Assembly (NCBI GenBank): GCA_009780115.1
Contig: WRAQ01000008.1
Coordinates: 1 to 64,000, forward strand
DNA length: 64,000 nucleotides
Direction: 5' to 3'
Source of the DNA: Lachnospiraceae bacterium
GTDB lineage: Bacteria; Bacillota; Clostridia; Lachnospirales; Lachnospiraceae
The notes under the pieces were generated by a model that saw nothing but the letters and a program-made list of their open reading frames with translations, had not been told where the DNA came from and did not search any database. A program made the translations under genes and the position numbers. Shown here one piece after another: positions 52,100-61,489 of the stretch; the stretch's first letter is position 1; each line of letters opens with the position of its first letter.

Positions 52100-52300
52100 A
52101 TGAATTTTGATAGTCAAATGCCTAATGACAATTTTGATGGCAGTATGGGATTTGAAGCTGCCTGCTTTTGCGGCAATAGTTGTTTACTAGGTTGTGCATT
52201 TTCCTGTACCGGCCCATGTTCGGGTTCTTGTTCTCTTCTTTGCGGAGGATGTGGAAATGCTTGCAAATCATATGGAATGTGTAATAACTTTAGCGGATAA
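52100..52300 (+). CDS. CXXX-repeat RiPP precursor peptide
   Basis: This 66-residue precursor follows a strong GGAAGGAGG site. An acidic leader (NFDSQMPNDNFDGSMGFEA) is followed by a core with 11 cysteines: C22, C24, C28, C32, C36, C40, C44, C48, C51, C55 and C61. Seven consecutive cysteines, from C24 to C48, are exactly four apart, the hallmark of CXXX-repeat peptides modified by dedicated radical SAM enzymes. The residues between are small (Gly, Ser, Ala, Thr, Leu). The maturase lies 129 bases downstream. The likely modification is a thioether or other link at cysteine, not determinable here. Confidence 0.85.
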   Translation: MNFDSQMPNDNFDGSMGFEAACFCGNSCLLGCAFSCTGPCSGSCSLLCGGCGNACKSYGMCNNFSG

Positions 52301-52340
52301 TTAACTTGTTTATTTTTAGTAACTTAAAAGGCCACCAAGA

Positions 52341-52383
52341 TTGCCGGCTGGCGGGGGCAGAGATTTTCGCCCCCCCCTGGCAA
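52341..52383 (+). promoter_or_regulatory. GC-rich hairpin between precursor and maturase genes
   Basis: TTGCC and GGCAA form the outer stem and GGGGGC with GCCCCCC the inner one. There is no T-run, so it may be a processing or stability element, or a leaky terminator that lowers maturase expression relative to the peptide. Confidence 0.6.
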
Positions 52384-52429
52384 GTAATTTGAACAATCGA
52401 CATAAGATATAAAAGGAGATGCTTAAATT

Positions 52430-54610
52430 ATGAAAGAGCAATATCTGATGGGTAAAAATATAGGTTTATCCTGGCGGTTGGAAGAGGTGCAGCAATTTAC
52501 CTTTGTTGTTACCCAGGAATGCAATCTGGCATGTAAGTACTGTTATATGCACGGGAAAAATACCGAAAGTATTATGACTTTCGAAACAGCAAAAGCGGCG
52601 GTTGATTATTTTATTGATGATGCTAATAATAATTTTGATACATCATATGTCATCATTGAGTTTATTGGCGGGGAACCCCTGCTGGAAATAGACTTAATTG
52701 ACCAGGTTGTGGATTATTTTAAACTAAGAATGTATCAAAAGAAATCAAAATGGTTTGGGCGGTATCGGATATCAATCGGTTCAAACGGCGTTTTGTATGA
52801 TGACGAAAGGGTACAAAAATTCATACAAAAGAATTATAAAATGCTCTCAATTGGAATTACAATTGATGGAATTAAAGAAAAACATGACCTGAACCGTATT
52901 TTTCCTGATAATTCGGGTTCTTATGATATTGTCCGGAAAAATATAGAATTATTATTGAAAAAATTTCCGGAGTCTGTAACTAAGGTAACAATAAGCCATG
53001 AGGATATTCCCTACATAAAAGAAAGCATTATCCATCTATGGGAGCTTGGTTTAAATGAGATACCGGCAAATGTAGTTTTTGAAGACGTCTGGAAAGAAGG
53101 GGATGCAGAGCTTTTTGAAAAACAATTGGTTGAACTTGCAGATTATATCGTAGATAATTGCCTGTGGAACAAATTCAATTGTAGCCTTTTCCAAGAAAAC
53201 ATCGGATTCCATTACAAAGAAAAGGATACAATGCTTTCTGTTTGCGGAACTGGAAAAATGATTTCCGTAGATGCAAAAGGTGATATATATTCTTGCATCC
53301 GCTTTATGGATTATTCTTTGGTAAATAAAAAAGCAATTCGTTACGGCAATATTCGGGAGGGGATAGACAAGGATAAAATTAGGCCGTTTAATGCTTTAAG
53401 TATTAAGTATTTAAGCCCTCAAAAATGTCTTGACTGTATGATTAATTCTGAATGTAGCTATTGCGCGGGTTATAATTATGATGCAAGTGAAAAAGATACT
53501 TTATTTGACAGAGAAGTTTCAATTTGTGAAATGCATAAAGCAAGGGTAAGGGCTAACCGGTATTATTGGGCACGCTTATATAATGAACACGGTATTCGCA
53601 GAATGGGTTATCGTAAACCGGAAAAATTTATGTTTTTTTTGCTGTCGGTTGACAGTATAAGTTTTTGTAATTATGAAAATAAAGAAAATAAAGAAAAAAT
53701 GACCCCTGAACTTTTGATAAAAGGGTTAGATTATTCATATCAAAATTTCTATTTTCCGGTTTTTATCCATTCAAAAGAGTCCGAAGCCCTTATAAATGAG
53801 TGGTGTATAAATAATGAATTGCTTAAAAATGCCCTTAACAAGCATATTATCAGGCACATTATGCCATTCACTAACCAAACAAAATATAAGCGCGAAGATA
53901 TTATTTATGTATTTGACGGGGACAATTTTGTGTTTGACAAAGACAATTTTTCTAACAAATACAATACAGCAATTTTGAAGATATCGAATAAGTCAGTTAA
54001 TAAACTTGCAAGCCAAACAGAAATTTTATTAAACCATTTCCATCGGATAAACATAAATCTTTTCTTGCCGGATAAGATATTTGATTTAGAAGAGTATGAC
54101 AGGCAACTTAAAATAATCGCCGGAATCATTAGTCGTTTTGCGGGTAATGAGCAGTTAAAAGAAGTAAATAAACTTACTGACCGAATATACTTAGAAGAAA
54201 TGAATAATTGTTTCGCCGGTGAAAAAAATATTACATTTGGAACAGATGGGAAATTATACCTTTGCCCTGCTTTCTATTATGCAAATAATAGTGCGGGAGA
54301 CTTGACTGATGCGCCCAACGAATACCTTATCGGGCAAACATTATTTAAAAATGCCCCTTTGTGCGGCACTTGTGATGCATATCAATGTAACCGATGCGTA
54401 TTCTTAAATAAAATGTGGACGGGCGAATATAATGTCCCTTCAAAAATACAATGCGAAATAGCACACATTGAAAGGGAAAATTGCCGTTTACTTTTATTAA
54501 GCCTTAAAGAGGGGCACAATCACATATATGAGGCAAAAATATCACAGTTAGATTATTTGGACCCAATGGAAAAACTGCTTAATTTTCAAGCTTTACCATG
54601 TTCATTATAA
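52430..54610 (+). CDS. Radical SAM CXXX-repeat peptide maturase with two SPASM-like domains (fusion)
   Basis: This 726-residue enzyme is expected to modify the peptide at 52100. The radical SAM cluster motif is C31/C35/C38 in CNLACKYCY, with IEFIGGEPLLE as the SAM-binding GGEP. A first SPASM-type cysteine set follows: C272, C289, C333, C336, C342, C345 and C366. From about 390 a second domain begins and carries an analogous set: C594, C612, C645, C648, C653, C656 and C675. The first part resembles the 'CXXX-repeat target' radical SAM family and the second the separate 'CXXX repeat peptide maturase', here joined in one chain. The ribosome binding site is AAAGGAGA. Confidence 0.85.
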   Translation: MKEQYLMGKNIGLSWRLEEVQQFTFVVTQECNLACKYCYMHGKNTESIMTFETAKAAVDYFIDDANNNFDTSYVIIEFIGGEPLLEIDLIDQVVDYFKLRMYQKKSKWFGRYRISIGSNGVLYDDERVQKFIQKNYKMLSIGITIDGIKEKHDLNRIFPDNSGSYDIVRKNIELLLKKFPESVTKVTISHEDIPYIKESIIHLWELGLNEIPANVVFEDVWKEGDAELFEKQLVELADYIVDNCLWNKFNCSLFQENIGFHYKEKDTMLSVCGTGKMISVDAKGDIYSCIRFMDYSLVNKKAIRYGNIREGIDKDKIRPFNALSIKYLSPQKCLDCMINSECSYCAGYNYDASEKDTLFDREVSICEMHKARVRANRYYWARLYNEHGIRRMGYRKPEKFMFFLLSVDSISFCNYENKENKEKMTPELLIKGLDYSYQNFYFPVFIHSKESEALINEWCINNELLKNALNKHIIRHIMPFTNQTKYKREDIIYVFDGDNFVFDKDNFSNKYNTAILKISNKSVNKLASQTEILLNHFHRININLFLPDKIFDLEEYDRQLKIIAGIISRFAGNEQLKEVNKLTDRIYLEEMNNCFAGEKNITFGTDGKLYLCPAFYYANNSAGDLTDAPNEYLIGQTLFKNAPLCGTCDAYQCNRCVFLNKMWTGEYNVPSKIQCEIAHIERENCRLLLLSLKEGHNHIYEAKISQLDYLDPMEKLLNFQALPCSL

Positions 54611-54662
54611 TTTTTATGACAAAAATATTAATTAATAGGCAAATATGCCGGAGGAGGTATTC

Positions 54663-55016
54663 ATGAATTGCGAAGTACTTTGTACGTTACCATTAGAAGA
54701 AGTGCGTAAGTTTCAGGATTTAAGTTGGATGAAAAGCGCTATTGAAGATTTAGCCATTGTAGTTGCGGAACAAAATCATATCTTACTTGAAGATAGCAGA
54801 TTGTATCAACGCCTGATAAATGATAATAAAGAATACTCAATAAAAATCAATGAATTTTGGGATATTTATTTGGAAAAATTTAAGGATGTTCTAGGTAAAG
54901 ATGAGCGCCTTGTAATTAACTATAAGACATTGGAATTATTTAAAATTACTAACAATATCGATTGTTGTCAATTATCACATGCTGACTTGCATAAATTAAA
55001 GGAGGAAGAATTATGA
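54663..55016 (+). CDS. CXXX-repeat peptide modification system accessory protein
   Basis: The ATG at 54663 was chosen because GGAGGAGG lies just before it, inside the longer frame. The product is a 117-residue, mostly helical soluble protein with few recognisable motifs (LPLEEVRKFQDLSWMKSAIE, EYSIKINEFWDIYLEKFKDV). Length and position suit the small conserved 'CXXX repeat peptide modification system protein' that accompanies these maturases, possibly a leader-binding partner (inferred). The last 4 bases overlap the next gene (ATGA). Confidence 0.6.
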   Translation: MNCEVLCTLPLEEVRKFQDLSWMKSAIEDLAIVVAEQNHILLEDSRLYQRLINDNKEYSIKINEFWDIYLEKFKDVLGKDERLVINYKTLELFKITNNIDCCQLSHADLHKLKEEEL

Positions 55017-55393
55017 AACGGGCTACTATAATTAAATTAGTGATTGTATTTATGATATTCGTTGGTGTTTGCATTGACTTAAAGCGAGTGAATCTTGGTG
55101 CGTTTATAGATATTCCATCATTACTCATAATGATAATTATATCTTTAATAATTAGCTTAATATGGATAATTGTTAAGCCAGGCATGAAAAACAAAAAAAG
55201 GCAAGTATTTAACAACTGTTTTGTTATTGGCGGGATATCGGCAGGTATTATTAATATTGGCTTTATAATTAAACAGACTACTTCATTGCCGTCTATCATA
55301 TTTTTCATCTTGATTCCCGTTTTTTATGGCATATTATTTAGTCTTAGTGTACAGTTAATATCAAAGCGCAAGACTAAAAAGCTGGAGGGCTAA
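55013..55393 (+). CDS. Small four-helix membrane protein of the RiPP operon
   Basis: This 126-residue protein is almost entirely hydrophobic, with four predicted helices (about 5-22, 34-55, 68-86, 92-115) and Lys/Arg at the ends (KRKTKKLEG). It lies between the modification gene and the ABC ATPase, with overlaps or tiny gaps on both sides, so it is likely part of the export or immunity machinery. No family recognised. Confidence 0.6.
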   Translation: MKRATIIKLVIVFMIFVGVCIDLKRVNLGAFIDIPSLLIMIIISLIISLIWIIVKPGMKNKKRQVFNNCFVIGGISAGIINIGFIIKQTTSLPSIIFFILIPVFYGILFSLSVQLISKRKTKKLEG

Positions 55394-55396
55394 AAG

Positions 55397-56062
55397 GTGT
55401 TAAAGATAACAAAATTATCAAAGGCCATTAAAAATGAGGGCACTGAAATAAATATTCTGCAAGATATCAGCTTTTCATTAAATACTCGTGAAATCCTTTG
55501 TATCATGGGGCCGAGCGGCTGCGGGAAAAGTACTCTGCTTGGAATTTTAGGTGGTTTGGATAGCCCGACACGTGGAAAAGTTTTTTTGGATAATAAGGAT
55601 ATGTATGAACTTTCTAATGCTGATTTGAATACTTTTCGAAACCAAAATATCGGAATGGTTTTTCAAAATCACAATTTAGTTAAAGAGTTAACATGTTATG
55701 AAAATATTTGTCTCCCGCTGATTTTTTCTAAAAAAACAAACAAAAATGATATTGTAAAAAAAGCAGAAAAAATTATTAATGCCTTGGGACTTAATGAAAA
55801 AAAGCATCGCTACCCTTATCAACTATCAGGCGGGGAACAACAAAGGACATCGGTTGCGCGTGCGCTTATCAGAAACCCGCGTTTACTTTTAGCCGATGAA
55901 CCGACAGGTAATTTAGACCAGAAAAATGCAAAAAATATGATGGAGATATTACATAATATCGTCAAAAAATTTGATACGTCAGTCGTATTGGTGACTCACG
56001 ATGCAGAAACTGCCGGTAAATGTCATCGTACTATAAATCTTTTAGATGGTAGAATTATATGA
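55397..56062 (+). CDS. ABC transporter ATPase, LolD/MacB type
   Basis: This 221-residue ATPase starts at a GTG after GGAGGG. Walker A is GPSGCGKST (38-46), the signature is LSGGEQQRTSVARAL, Walker B is LLLADEPTGNLDQ, and the H-loop is VTHDAE. The sequence is of the MacB/LolD/FtsE class that partners FtsX-type permeases. It overlaps the next gene by 4 bases, which is that partner. In the RiPP operon it likely serves immunity or extrusion of the product. Confidence 0.92.
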   Translation: MLKITKLSKAIKNEGTEINILQDISFSLNTREILCIMGPSGCGKSTLLGILGGLDSPTRGKVFLDNKDMYELSNADLNTFRNQNIGMVFQNHNLVKELTCYENICLPLIFSKKTNKNDIVKKAEKIINALGLNEKKHRYPYQLSGGEQQRTSVARALIRNPRLLLADEPTGNLDQKNAKNMMEILHNIVKKFDTSVVLVTHDAETAGKCHRTINLLDGRII

Positions 56063-58470
56063 AAAATTTATTAGCCTTGTTTAAATTAAGATGCCGGTTG
56101 CAAACAAGCGAACGGATTGGCAATGCTGTGTCTGTTTTTTTATTTACAATGTCGGTTTCGCTCATGACCGTTTTTTTTCTAACCAGAATATATGCCCCTG
56201 ATTTTATTATCAGCCAGGTTGGCCAAAGGGATATGACGGTATATAGAAAAAACAATGCGGATGTTAACGATAATATAATCAGTGATATAGAAACCTTAGA
56301 ACAAGCCGGATATAAAGTTGATTTAGAATGGTTCCTTCCGATTGAAAATCTTGCGCAAAATGAAACCGGTATTTTTATTTTACGGTTAGTTGATGAACCT
56401 TCTTTAGTTGATGAAATTTTATTAAGTATGCAGGCCGCCCACAAATTGAAAGCAAAAGCCGGTGATTTGGTTTTTGTTGATGTTATAGGAAGAGAAATGC
56501 AAGTTTCCGGGGTTGAACCGCCGGTGACAAATCTAAGTGAAGCAATCCTATATGGCTACATAACCTTGGACTTGCGGCATGCCCCTGCTATTTCGTCTTA
56601 TTTTGGAATACCGGATATATTGGCTGATATGTATAAGGGAATCGGTATAACAGCTTCCGACATGGATATGAACACTGAAATTTTATCTGATTTCACACAA
56701 TCGGCATTATATAATGGCTACCTTGTTATAACCCAGGCAGATGAGAGTATTATCGTCAGGGAAACCCTTGAAATGACGGAAAATATGCTGCATTTTCTGG
56801 CAACTTTCTGTATGGTCATTACGATGTTAGGCATATTGGGGTTGCTGCACTTGAAAGAAGCTAAATTGACAGAAAAAAATACTATCTTGCGCGTTTATGG
56901 AATGACTCCGCAACATGCGTATTTATTCGCATTTTTTGATGCGGCAATTAATACTTTTATATCAGGTGTTATCGGGACAATTGGCGGTTTTGTCTTGTTT
57001 ATAATTACGGCTAATATTTTAATGGGAATTGATATTACAATTATTTCGGCTTTGTTAGCTTATGGTATAGTTGTATTTATCAAAAATGCCCTGCTTTGTT
57101 TTTCGTTGCTATTTTCTTGCAATGTTTGGTTATATAACCGTATCTTCCATATGGATATCATGAGTGTTTTTCAAAAACGCCCCGGTTTGCTTAAGAAATA
57201 TAAGAGGGCGGAATGGATTGCCGGCGGTTGGTTGGCTTTCGCCGGATTATCATCTTTATTTATGAGAGATTTACAAGTTATAACATATTTATTTTATGCA
57301 ATAATTATCGTAGTACTGCTTTATTTTATTTTCGTAGTTGGATTTTGGGTTATGCGCAGATTTAAGTTTCGAATAAATAATATTTTTAATTTGTCATATA
57401 TGCTATTAGCGCGGCGTAAGCGGTTTACTGCTATGGTTGGGACTGCGCTAGTAGTATTAGCGGCAATGGTAATAATTTTTTATAATGTTTTCATTGGTGT
57501 AGATAATTTTTTGGATAATCTTTGGATTCGTTTAAACGGATATAATACAGTTGTGGTGATAACACCTGAACAGGAAAAGGATTTTTGGGCTGACTTAAAA
57601 GATAAAGATATTCCCTTTTATGTTACTTATGTAAAAGATATGGAATTTTCCGACCCTGATATCAGCAGAATTTATAACCTGGCGGCAATTCGTGACGAAC
57701 AAAATATTGTCCCTCATTTGATACCTGCGCCGGGCAATTTTTTTGCGAATGGATATTTTTTAGCCCTCGAATTGAATATTAGATATGCGGAAGAACAGAC
57801 TTTTAACGGGACAATAACTCATAATTTTTTTGATGAAAGCCCAATATCTTTAAATTTAACGGGGGAAGTAGGTACTCTTTTTGATAACCCCGGCTCCTAT
57901 ACCGTCGCCGTAAACTACGACGATATCGCCGATAAGATAGATGATACATTCAGAAGGTGTATTCTCATGGGTTTGCCGCTTGATTCAGTCGAAATCGTAG
58001 AGGAGATTGCAAAGAATTACGGGGCATATATATATACATCAAATGAAATTATTAAAACTTACCGGGATTCACTTTATAATTTCATTCTCTATATCTACTT
58101 GACTTGTATCTTGCTTGCCAGCGCCTCTGTTGCTTTTCTGTTTGCCTTATGCTGTACAGTAGTTTTTTCCCGTAAGCGGGAGCTGATACTTTATAAAGTA
58201 ATAGGTGCTTCCGGAAAGGATACCGACATTATTCTTCTCTTTGAAAATGCCTTGATAGCACTAATCGCGGCGATTATGATTTTATTGTTAAACTATGGCC
58301 TTTTTAATTTGTACAGTGGCTTTTTTGTCAATGTGGTTGCTTATTCCTTGCCAATGGTGATTGTTTTTGGTATATTGCTAGGTTCATTATCTATAATTAG
58401 CCTAATTACGTTTATATCTTCAAAAATCATCAGGCTAGAAAGTATTGTAAGTCTTTTAAGGGTTGACTAG
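56059..58470 (+). CDS. FtsX-like ABC permease of the RiPP operon
   Basis: This 803-residue membrane protein has one helix at the N-terminus (VSVFLFTMSVSLMTVFF), an extracellular domain to about 240, and two FtsX-type helix bundles. One is near 250-360 (FLATFCMVITMLGILGLL) and one at the end (LYLTCILLASASVAFLFALC, VVAYSLPMVIVFGILLGSLS). A second extracellular domain lies between, near 490-660. It is the partner of the preceding ATPase. Such large permeases often provide self-immunity to lantibiotics and related peptides in Firmicutes (family knowledge). Confidence 0.85.
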   Translation: MKNLLALFKLRCRLQTSERIGNAVSVFLFTMSVSLMTVFFLTRIYAPDFIISQVGQRDMTVYRKNNADVNDNIISDIETLEQAGYKVDLEWFLPIENLAQNETGIFILRLVDEPSLVDEILLSMQAAHKLKAKAGDLVFVDVIGREMQVSGVEPPVTNLSEAILYGYITLDLRHAPAISSYFGIPDILADMYKGIGITASDMDMNTEILSDFTQSALYNGYLVITQADESIIVRETLEMTENMLHFLATFCMVITMLGILGLLHLKEAKLTEKNTILRVYGMTPQHAYLFAFFDAAINTFISGVIGTIGGFVLFIITANILMGIDITIISALLAYGIVVFIKNALLCFSLLFSCNVWLYNRIFHMDIMSVFQKRPGLLKKYKRAEWIAGGWLAFAGLSSLFMRDLQVITYLFYAIIIVVLLYFIFVVGFWVMRRFKFRINNIFNLSYMLLARRKRFTAMVGTALVVLAAMVIIFYNVFIGVDNFLDNLWIRLNGYNTVVVITPEQEKDFWADLKDKDIPFYVTYVKDMEFSDPDISRIYNLAAIRDEQNIVPHLIPAPGNFFANGYFLALELNIRYAEEQTFNGTITHNFFDESPISLNLTGEVGTLFDNPGSYTVAVNYDDIADKIDDTFRRCILMGLPLDSVEIVEEIAKNYGAYIYTSNEIIKTYRDSLYNFILYIYLTCILLASASVAFLFALCCTVVFSRKRELILYKVIGASGKDTDIILLFENALIALIAAIMILLLNYGLFNLYSGFFVNVVAYSLPMVIVFGILLGSLSIISLITFISSKIIRLESIVSLLRVD

Positions 58471-58488
58471 ATATTTTTGGAGTTACTA

Positions 58489-60231
58489 ATGAGAGATATA
58501 TCAATATTCACCAGATTATATAAGCTTTATTTCAGTAAATATTTACGCAGTCTTATTTTTTTGACGTTGCTTGTAGTTCTTTTCGTTGCGTTAGGCAGTA
58601 TTAACCCTTATTTATTTGGGGTTTTAATTGATACGATGATTAATCAAGATTTTCAGGCTTTCCATACCGCCCTTATTTTATATGTGTCTCTTAACTTGAT
58701 TGTTTCTTCAATCGGGATTGTAAAAGAGCGGATAACTTCCATTTTTTCATATAAAGTAAGCTCCCAAATAAAAGAACGGCTTTTCAAGAAAGTAATATAT
58801 CTAAAGTGTGTGTCAAGAGAGAAATATTCAACCGGCGAACTAATGCAGCGGATTCAAGGTGACAGTGACGGCGTTGTTAGATTTTACATTGATGCCCTGA
58901 CAAATATCTTATCAGTTATATTTAATCTTGCAATTTCCATTTATTTTATTTTAAGCATTTCGCCGGTAAATGCTGTGCTTTCACTCTTAAATATTCCTTT
59001 GATTTTCATATTAAACAAGGTTTTTAAGAAAGGGATTGCCAGAGTAGTTAAAGCACAGAACATACACAATGACCAAAGAATGTCTTTTTTACACGAAAGC
59101 GTAGAAAATTACCAGCATGTTAAAGTTTTTTGCTTAGAGGATGAAAAAATTAATAATCATCAGGTTAATATTCTTGATGGTTTGGACATTCTAAGAAAAA
59201 ATTTAAATATTTCTAACGCAATGGGAATAATAAAAAACTTTATTAATGCAGTTATAAATTATGGCTTGTTTTATATCTTTGCATTTCTAATCCATAGAGG
59301 CAGCCTAACAATAGGGCAAATGGTGTCTTATAATGTGTATGTAACAAGATTGTATGATGCAATATCTAAGATTTCTTCACTTAACTTGGATTCAATAAGT
59401 GTAAGAATGAGCCTGGAGCGGATTGAGCAAATTGAGAACGAATTAAATGAACTGGTTTCTGAAAATGAAACGTTAGACTTTTCAGATATGCCCGAAATTA
59501 AATTTATATCACATCTTTGTTTCAATAAAGTTCATTTTGCTTATAATGTTACGGAACCAGTTTTAAAGGGGATTTCACTTGAAATTGATAAGAATGGGTT
59601 TTATTCTATTGTCGGTAAAAACGGCAGCGGTAAAAGTACGCTGTTCAGGCTGATTGCAAAGTTTTATGATGTTGAAAATGATTATATTTATATTAACGGA
59701 ATAGATATAAATAAATTATCTATCGATTATATACGCAGAGAGATAATCTATGTTTCGAAAGATGTGTATATCGTAAACGGCAGCATAAAAGATAATCTTA
59801 TGGTGAGTAATTCTGCCGCAACGTTTAATGAGTTAGAGGAATGTTGTAAAAAAGTAGGCTTATATGAGGACATCCTTTCTTTTGAGAATGGTTTTGAAAC
59901 TCTGCTTGGCGTGAATGGGAATCAATTATCCAGCGGTCAAAAGCAAAAATTGAATTTTGCCCGCGCTTTACTAAAAAAAGGCTCGATTTTTATACTTGAT
60001 GAGGCAACTTCTGATTTAGACGGCCTTGCTGAACAAGATTTCATTTATATAATTAAAAAGCTGTCATCAAACTATATTGTTATACTCATTACGCACAAAA
60101 TATCATCAGTAATTCACAGTGACGAAATTTTTGTTATTGATGACGGTATAATTAAAGAAAGTGGTAATCATCATTCATTAATGCACAGAAATGGTTTATA
60201 TCGGGATATGTTTTATGGCATAGATTCATAA
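58489..60231 (+). CDS. ABC exporter (membrane plus ATPase domain) of the RiPP operon
   Basis: The ATG at 58489 was chosen over a TTG at 58477 because TTTTTGGAG precedes it. The 580-residue half-transporter has six helices (about 20-300) and a C-terminal ATPase: Walker A GKNGSGKST (about 375), signature LSSGQKQKLNFARAL (about 481), Walker B IFILDEATSDLD (about 503) and H-loop LITHKISS. It has no N-terminal C39 peptidase domain, so leader removal, if any, must be done elsewhere. It is the last gene of the operon. Confidence 0.9.
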   Translation: MRDISIFTRLYKLYFSKYLRSLIFLTLLVVLFVALGSINPYLFGVLIDTMINQDFQAFHTALILYVSLNLIVSSIGIVKERITSIFSYKVSSQIKERLFKKVIYLKCVSREKYSTGELMQRIQGDSDGVVRFYIDALTNILSVIFNLAISIYFILSISPVNAVLSLLNIPLIFILNKVFKKGIARVVKAQNIHNDQRMSFLHESVENYQHVKVFCLEDEKINNHQVNILDGLDILRKNLNISNAMGIIKNFINAVINYGLFYIFAFLIHRGSLTIGQMVSYNVYVTRLYDAISKISSLNLDSISVRMSLERIEQIENELNELVSENETLDFSDMPEIKFISHLCFNKVHFAYNVTEPVLKGISLEIDKNGFYSIVGKNGSGKSTLFRLIAKFYDVENDYIYINGIDINKLSIDYIRREIIYVSKDVYIVNGSIKDNLMVSNSAATFNELEECCKKVGLYEDILSFENGFETLLGVNGNQLSSGQKQKLNFARALLKKGSIFILDEATSDLDGLAEQDFIYIIKKLSSNYIVILITHKISSVIHSDEIFVIDDGIIKESGNHHSLMHRNGLYRDMFYGIDS

Positions 60232-60243
60232 ACGCCTTCGTAC

Positions 60244-60272
60244 TTGACAAAAAAACCTCATCTTGATAAGAT
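60244..60272 (+). promoter_or_regulatory. SigA-type promoter of pheST
   Basis: A perfect TTGACA at 60244-60249, a 17-base spacer and TAAGAT at 60267-60272 lie about 100 bases before pheS. Confidence 0.6.
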
Positions 60273-60299
60273 AAAAAAAGCGCCTAAAGGCAGCTTTGG

Positions 60300-60320
60300 C
60301 AAGAATACTTCGTATTCTTG
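60300..60320 (+). promoter_or_regulatory. Leader hairpin before pheS
   Basis: CAAGAATAC-TTC-GTATTCTTG is a perfect 9-bp hairpin in the short leader. There is no T-run and no T-box signature, so its role, if any, is unclear. Confidence 0.5.
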
Positions 60321-60370
60321 TAGAAAGGTTTACGTAAAATTGCGTAAAGTTGCGAGGTATATATATAATT

Positions 60371-61420
60371 ATGAAAGAAAATTTCACAGTAATCCTAACG
60401 GCGATTCGCGAGGATAATGAAACACGTATCCAGGCCGCGGTAAATGTCGAGGAACTTAAGGTACTTAAAGCCGTCCTACTTGGAAGAAACGGGAAACTTG
60501 CCGAAGTCATGAAAGAGATTCCCCAGCTTTCCGGCGAAATGCGGGCAGAAATAGGGCGGGCTGCCAATGAACTAAAAACTCATTTCAGCAACTTAATTGA
60601 TTTGCGCTCGGAAGAACTTACGCTTAAAGCAGCCGAGGTCCCGGCTGATTTTGATTGCACGGTCCCCGGTTACATGCCGCCCGGCGGCGGCCTTCACCCG
60701 ATTACCCAAATGTGTTATGACCTAAACGATGCTTTCCGTTCGCTTGGGTTTGAAATATTTCAGGAAGCGGATATTACCAGCGAACTTTATGCTTTTGACA
60801 ACTTAAACTTCCCGCCTAATCATCCGGCGCGGGAAAGTATGGATACATACTGGCTCGAAGGTTACGATGAAAATAGCGGCGGTGACCGTTTATGCCTCCG
60901 CCCGCATTTAACCGGTGCCAGTGTACGTTATATGCAGAAATTTAAACCGCCTTATCGTTTTGTTTATCCCGGCCGGGTTTTTCGCAATGAGTCAACCGAT
61001 GCCCGCCATGAGCGTGCTTTTTTCCAATACGAGGCTTTGATTGTCCAACCGGATTTGACTTTTTCCGCCGGCAAAATCATGATTCAAGCTATTCTCGCAA
61101 AAGTATTCGGCCGTGAAGTACCGGTCCGGATGCGGTCAGGCTTTTTCCCCTTTGTTGAACCGGGATTTGAGATTGACATGGGTTGTCTTGTTTGTGACGG
61201 TGACGGTTGCAGCGTATGCAAAAATGTTGGCTGGATTGAGATTATGCCGGGCGGGACACCCCATCCGAATGTTCTTAAAGCCGCCGGGCTTGATCCTGAT
61301 GAATATACTGGTTTTTATGTAAATATTGGACTTGACCGCCTGGTTATGATGAGATATGGCATTGATGATGTGCGCCTGTTCCATAGTGCCGACCTTAGAT
61401 TCTTGAAGCAGTTTGCCTAA
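60371..61420 (+). CDS. pheS: Phenylalanine-tRNA ligase alpha subunit
   Basis: This 349-residue class II synthetase subunit charges tRNA(Phe) together with PheT. The start is the ATG MKENFTVILTAIRED. The N-terminal coiled coil is followed by the aminoacylation core with HPITQMCYDL, the motif-2 RPHLTGASVRYMQKF and RVFRNESTDARHERAFFQYE, and motif 3 as VNIGLDRLVMMRYGI. A Cys-rich loop (CLVCDGDGCSVC) is common in bacterial PheS. It is followed by pheT after 69 bases. Confidence 0.95.
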   Translation: MKENFTVILTAIREDNETRIQAAVNVEELKVLKAVLLGRNGKLAEVMKEIPQLSGEMRAEIGRAANELKTHFSNLIDLRSEELTLKAAEVPADFDCTVPGYMPPGGGLHPITQMCYDLNDAFRSLGFEIFQEADITSELYAFDNLNFPPNHPARESMDTYWLEGYDENSGGDRLCLRPHLTGASVRYMQKFKPPYRFVYPGRVFRNESTDARHERAFFQYEALIVQPDLTFSAGKIMIQAILAKVFGREVPVRMRSGFFPFVEPGFEIDMGCLVCDGDGCSVCKNVGWIEIMPGGTPHPNVLKAAGLDPDEYTGFYVNIGLDRLVMMRYGIDDVRLFHSADLRFLKQFA

Positions 61421-61489
61421 TACCAGGGTCGAAAGTACATAGTACGGAGCAATCCGTAGGTATTATAATATTAAAATAGGAGCATAAAA

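Noticed and set aside
60232..60370. T-box leader before pheS
   Set aside because: The space is only about 140 bases and no AGGGTGG-type T-box sequence or specifier stem is visible.
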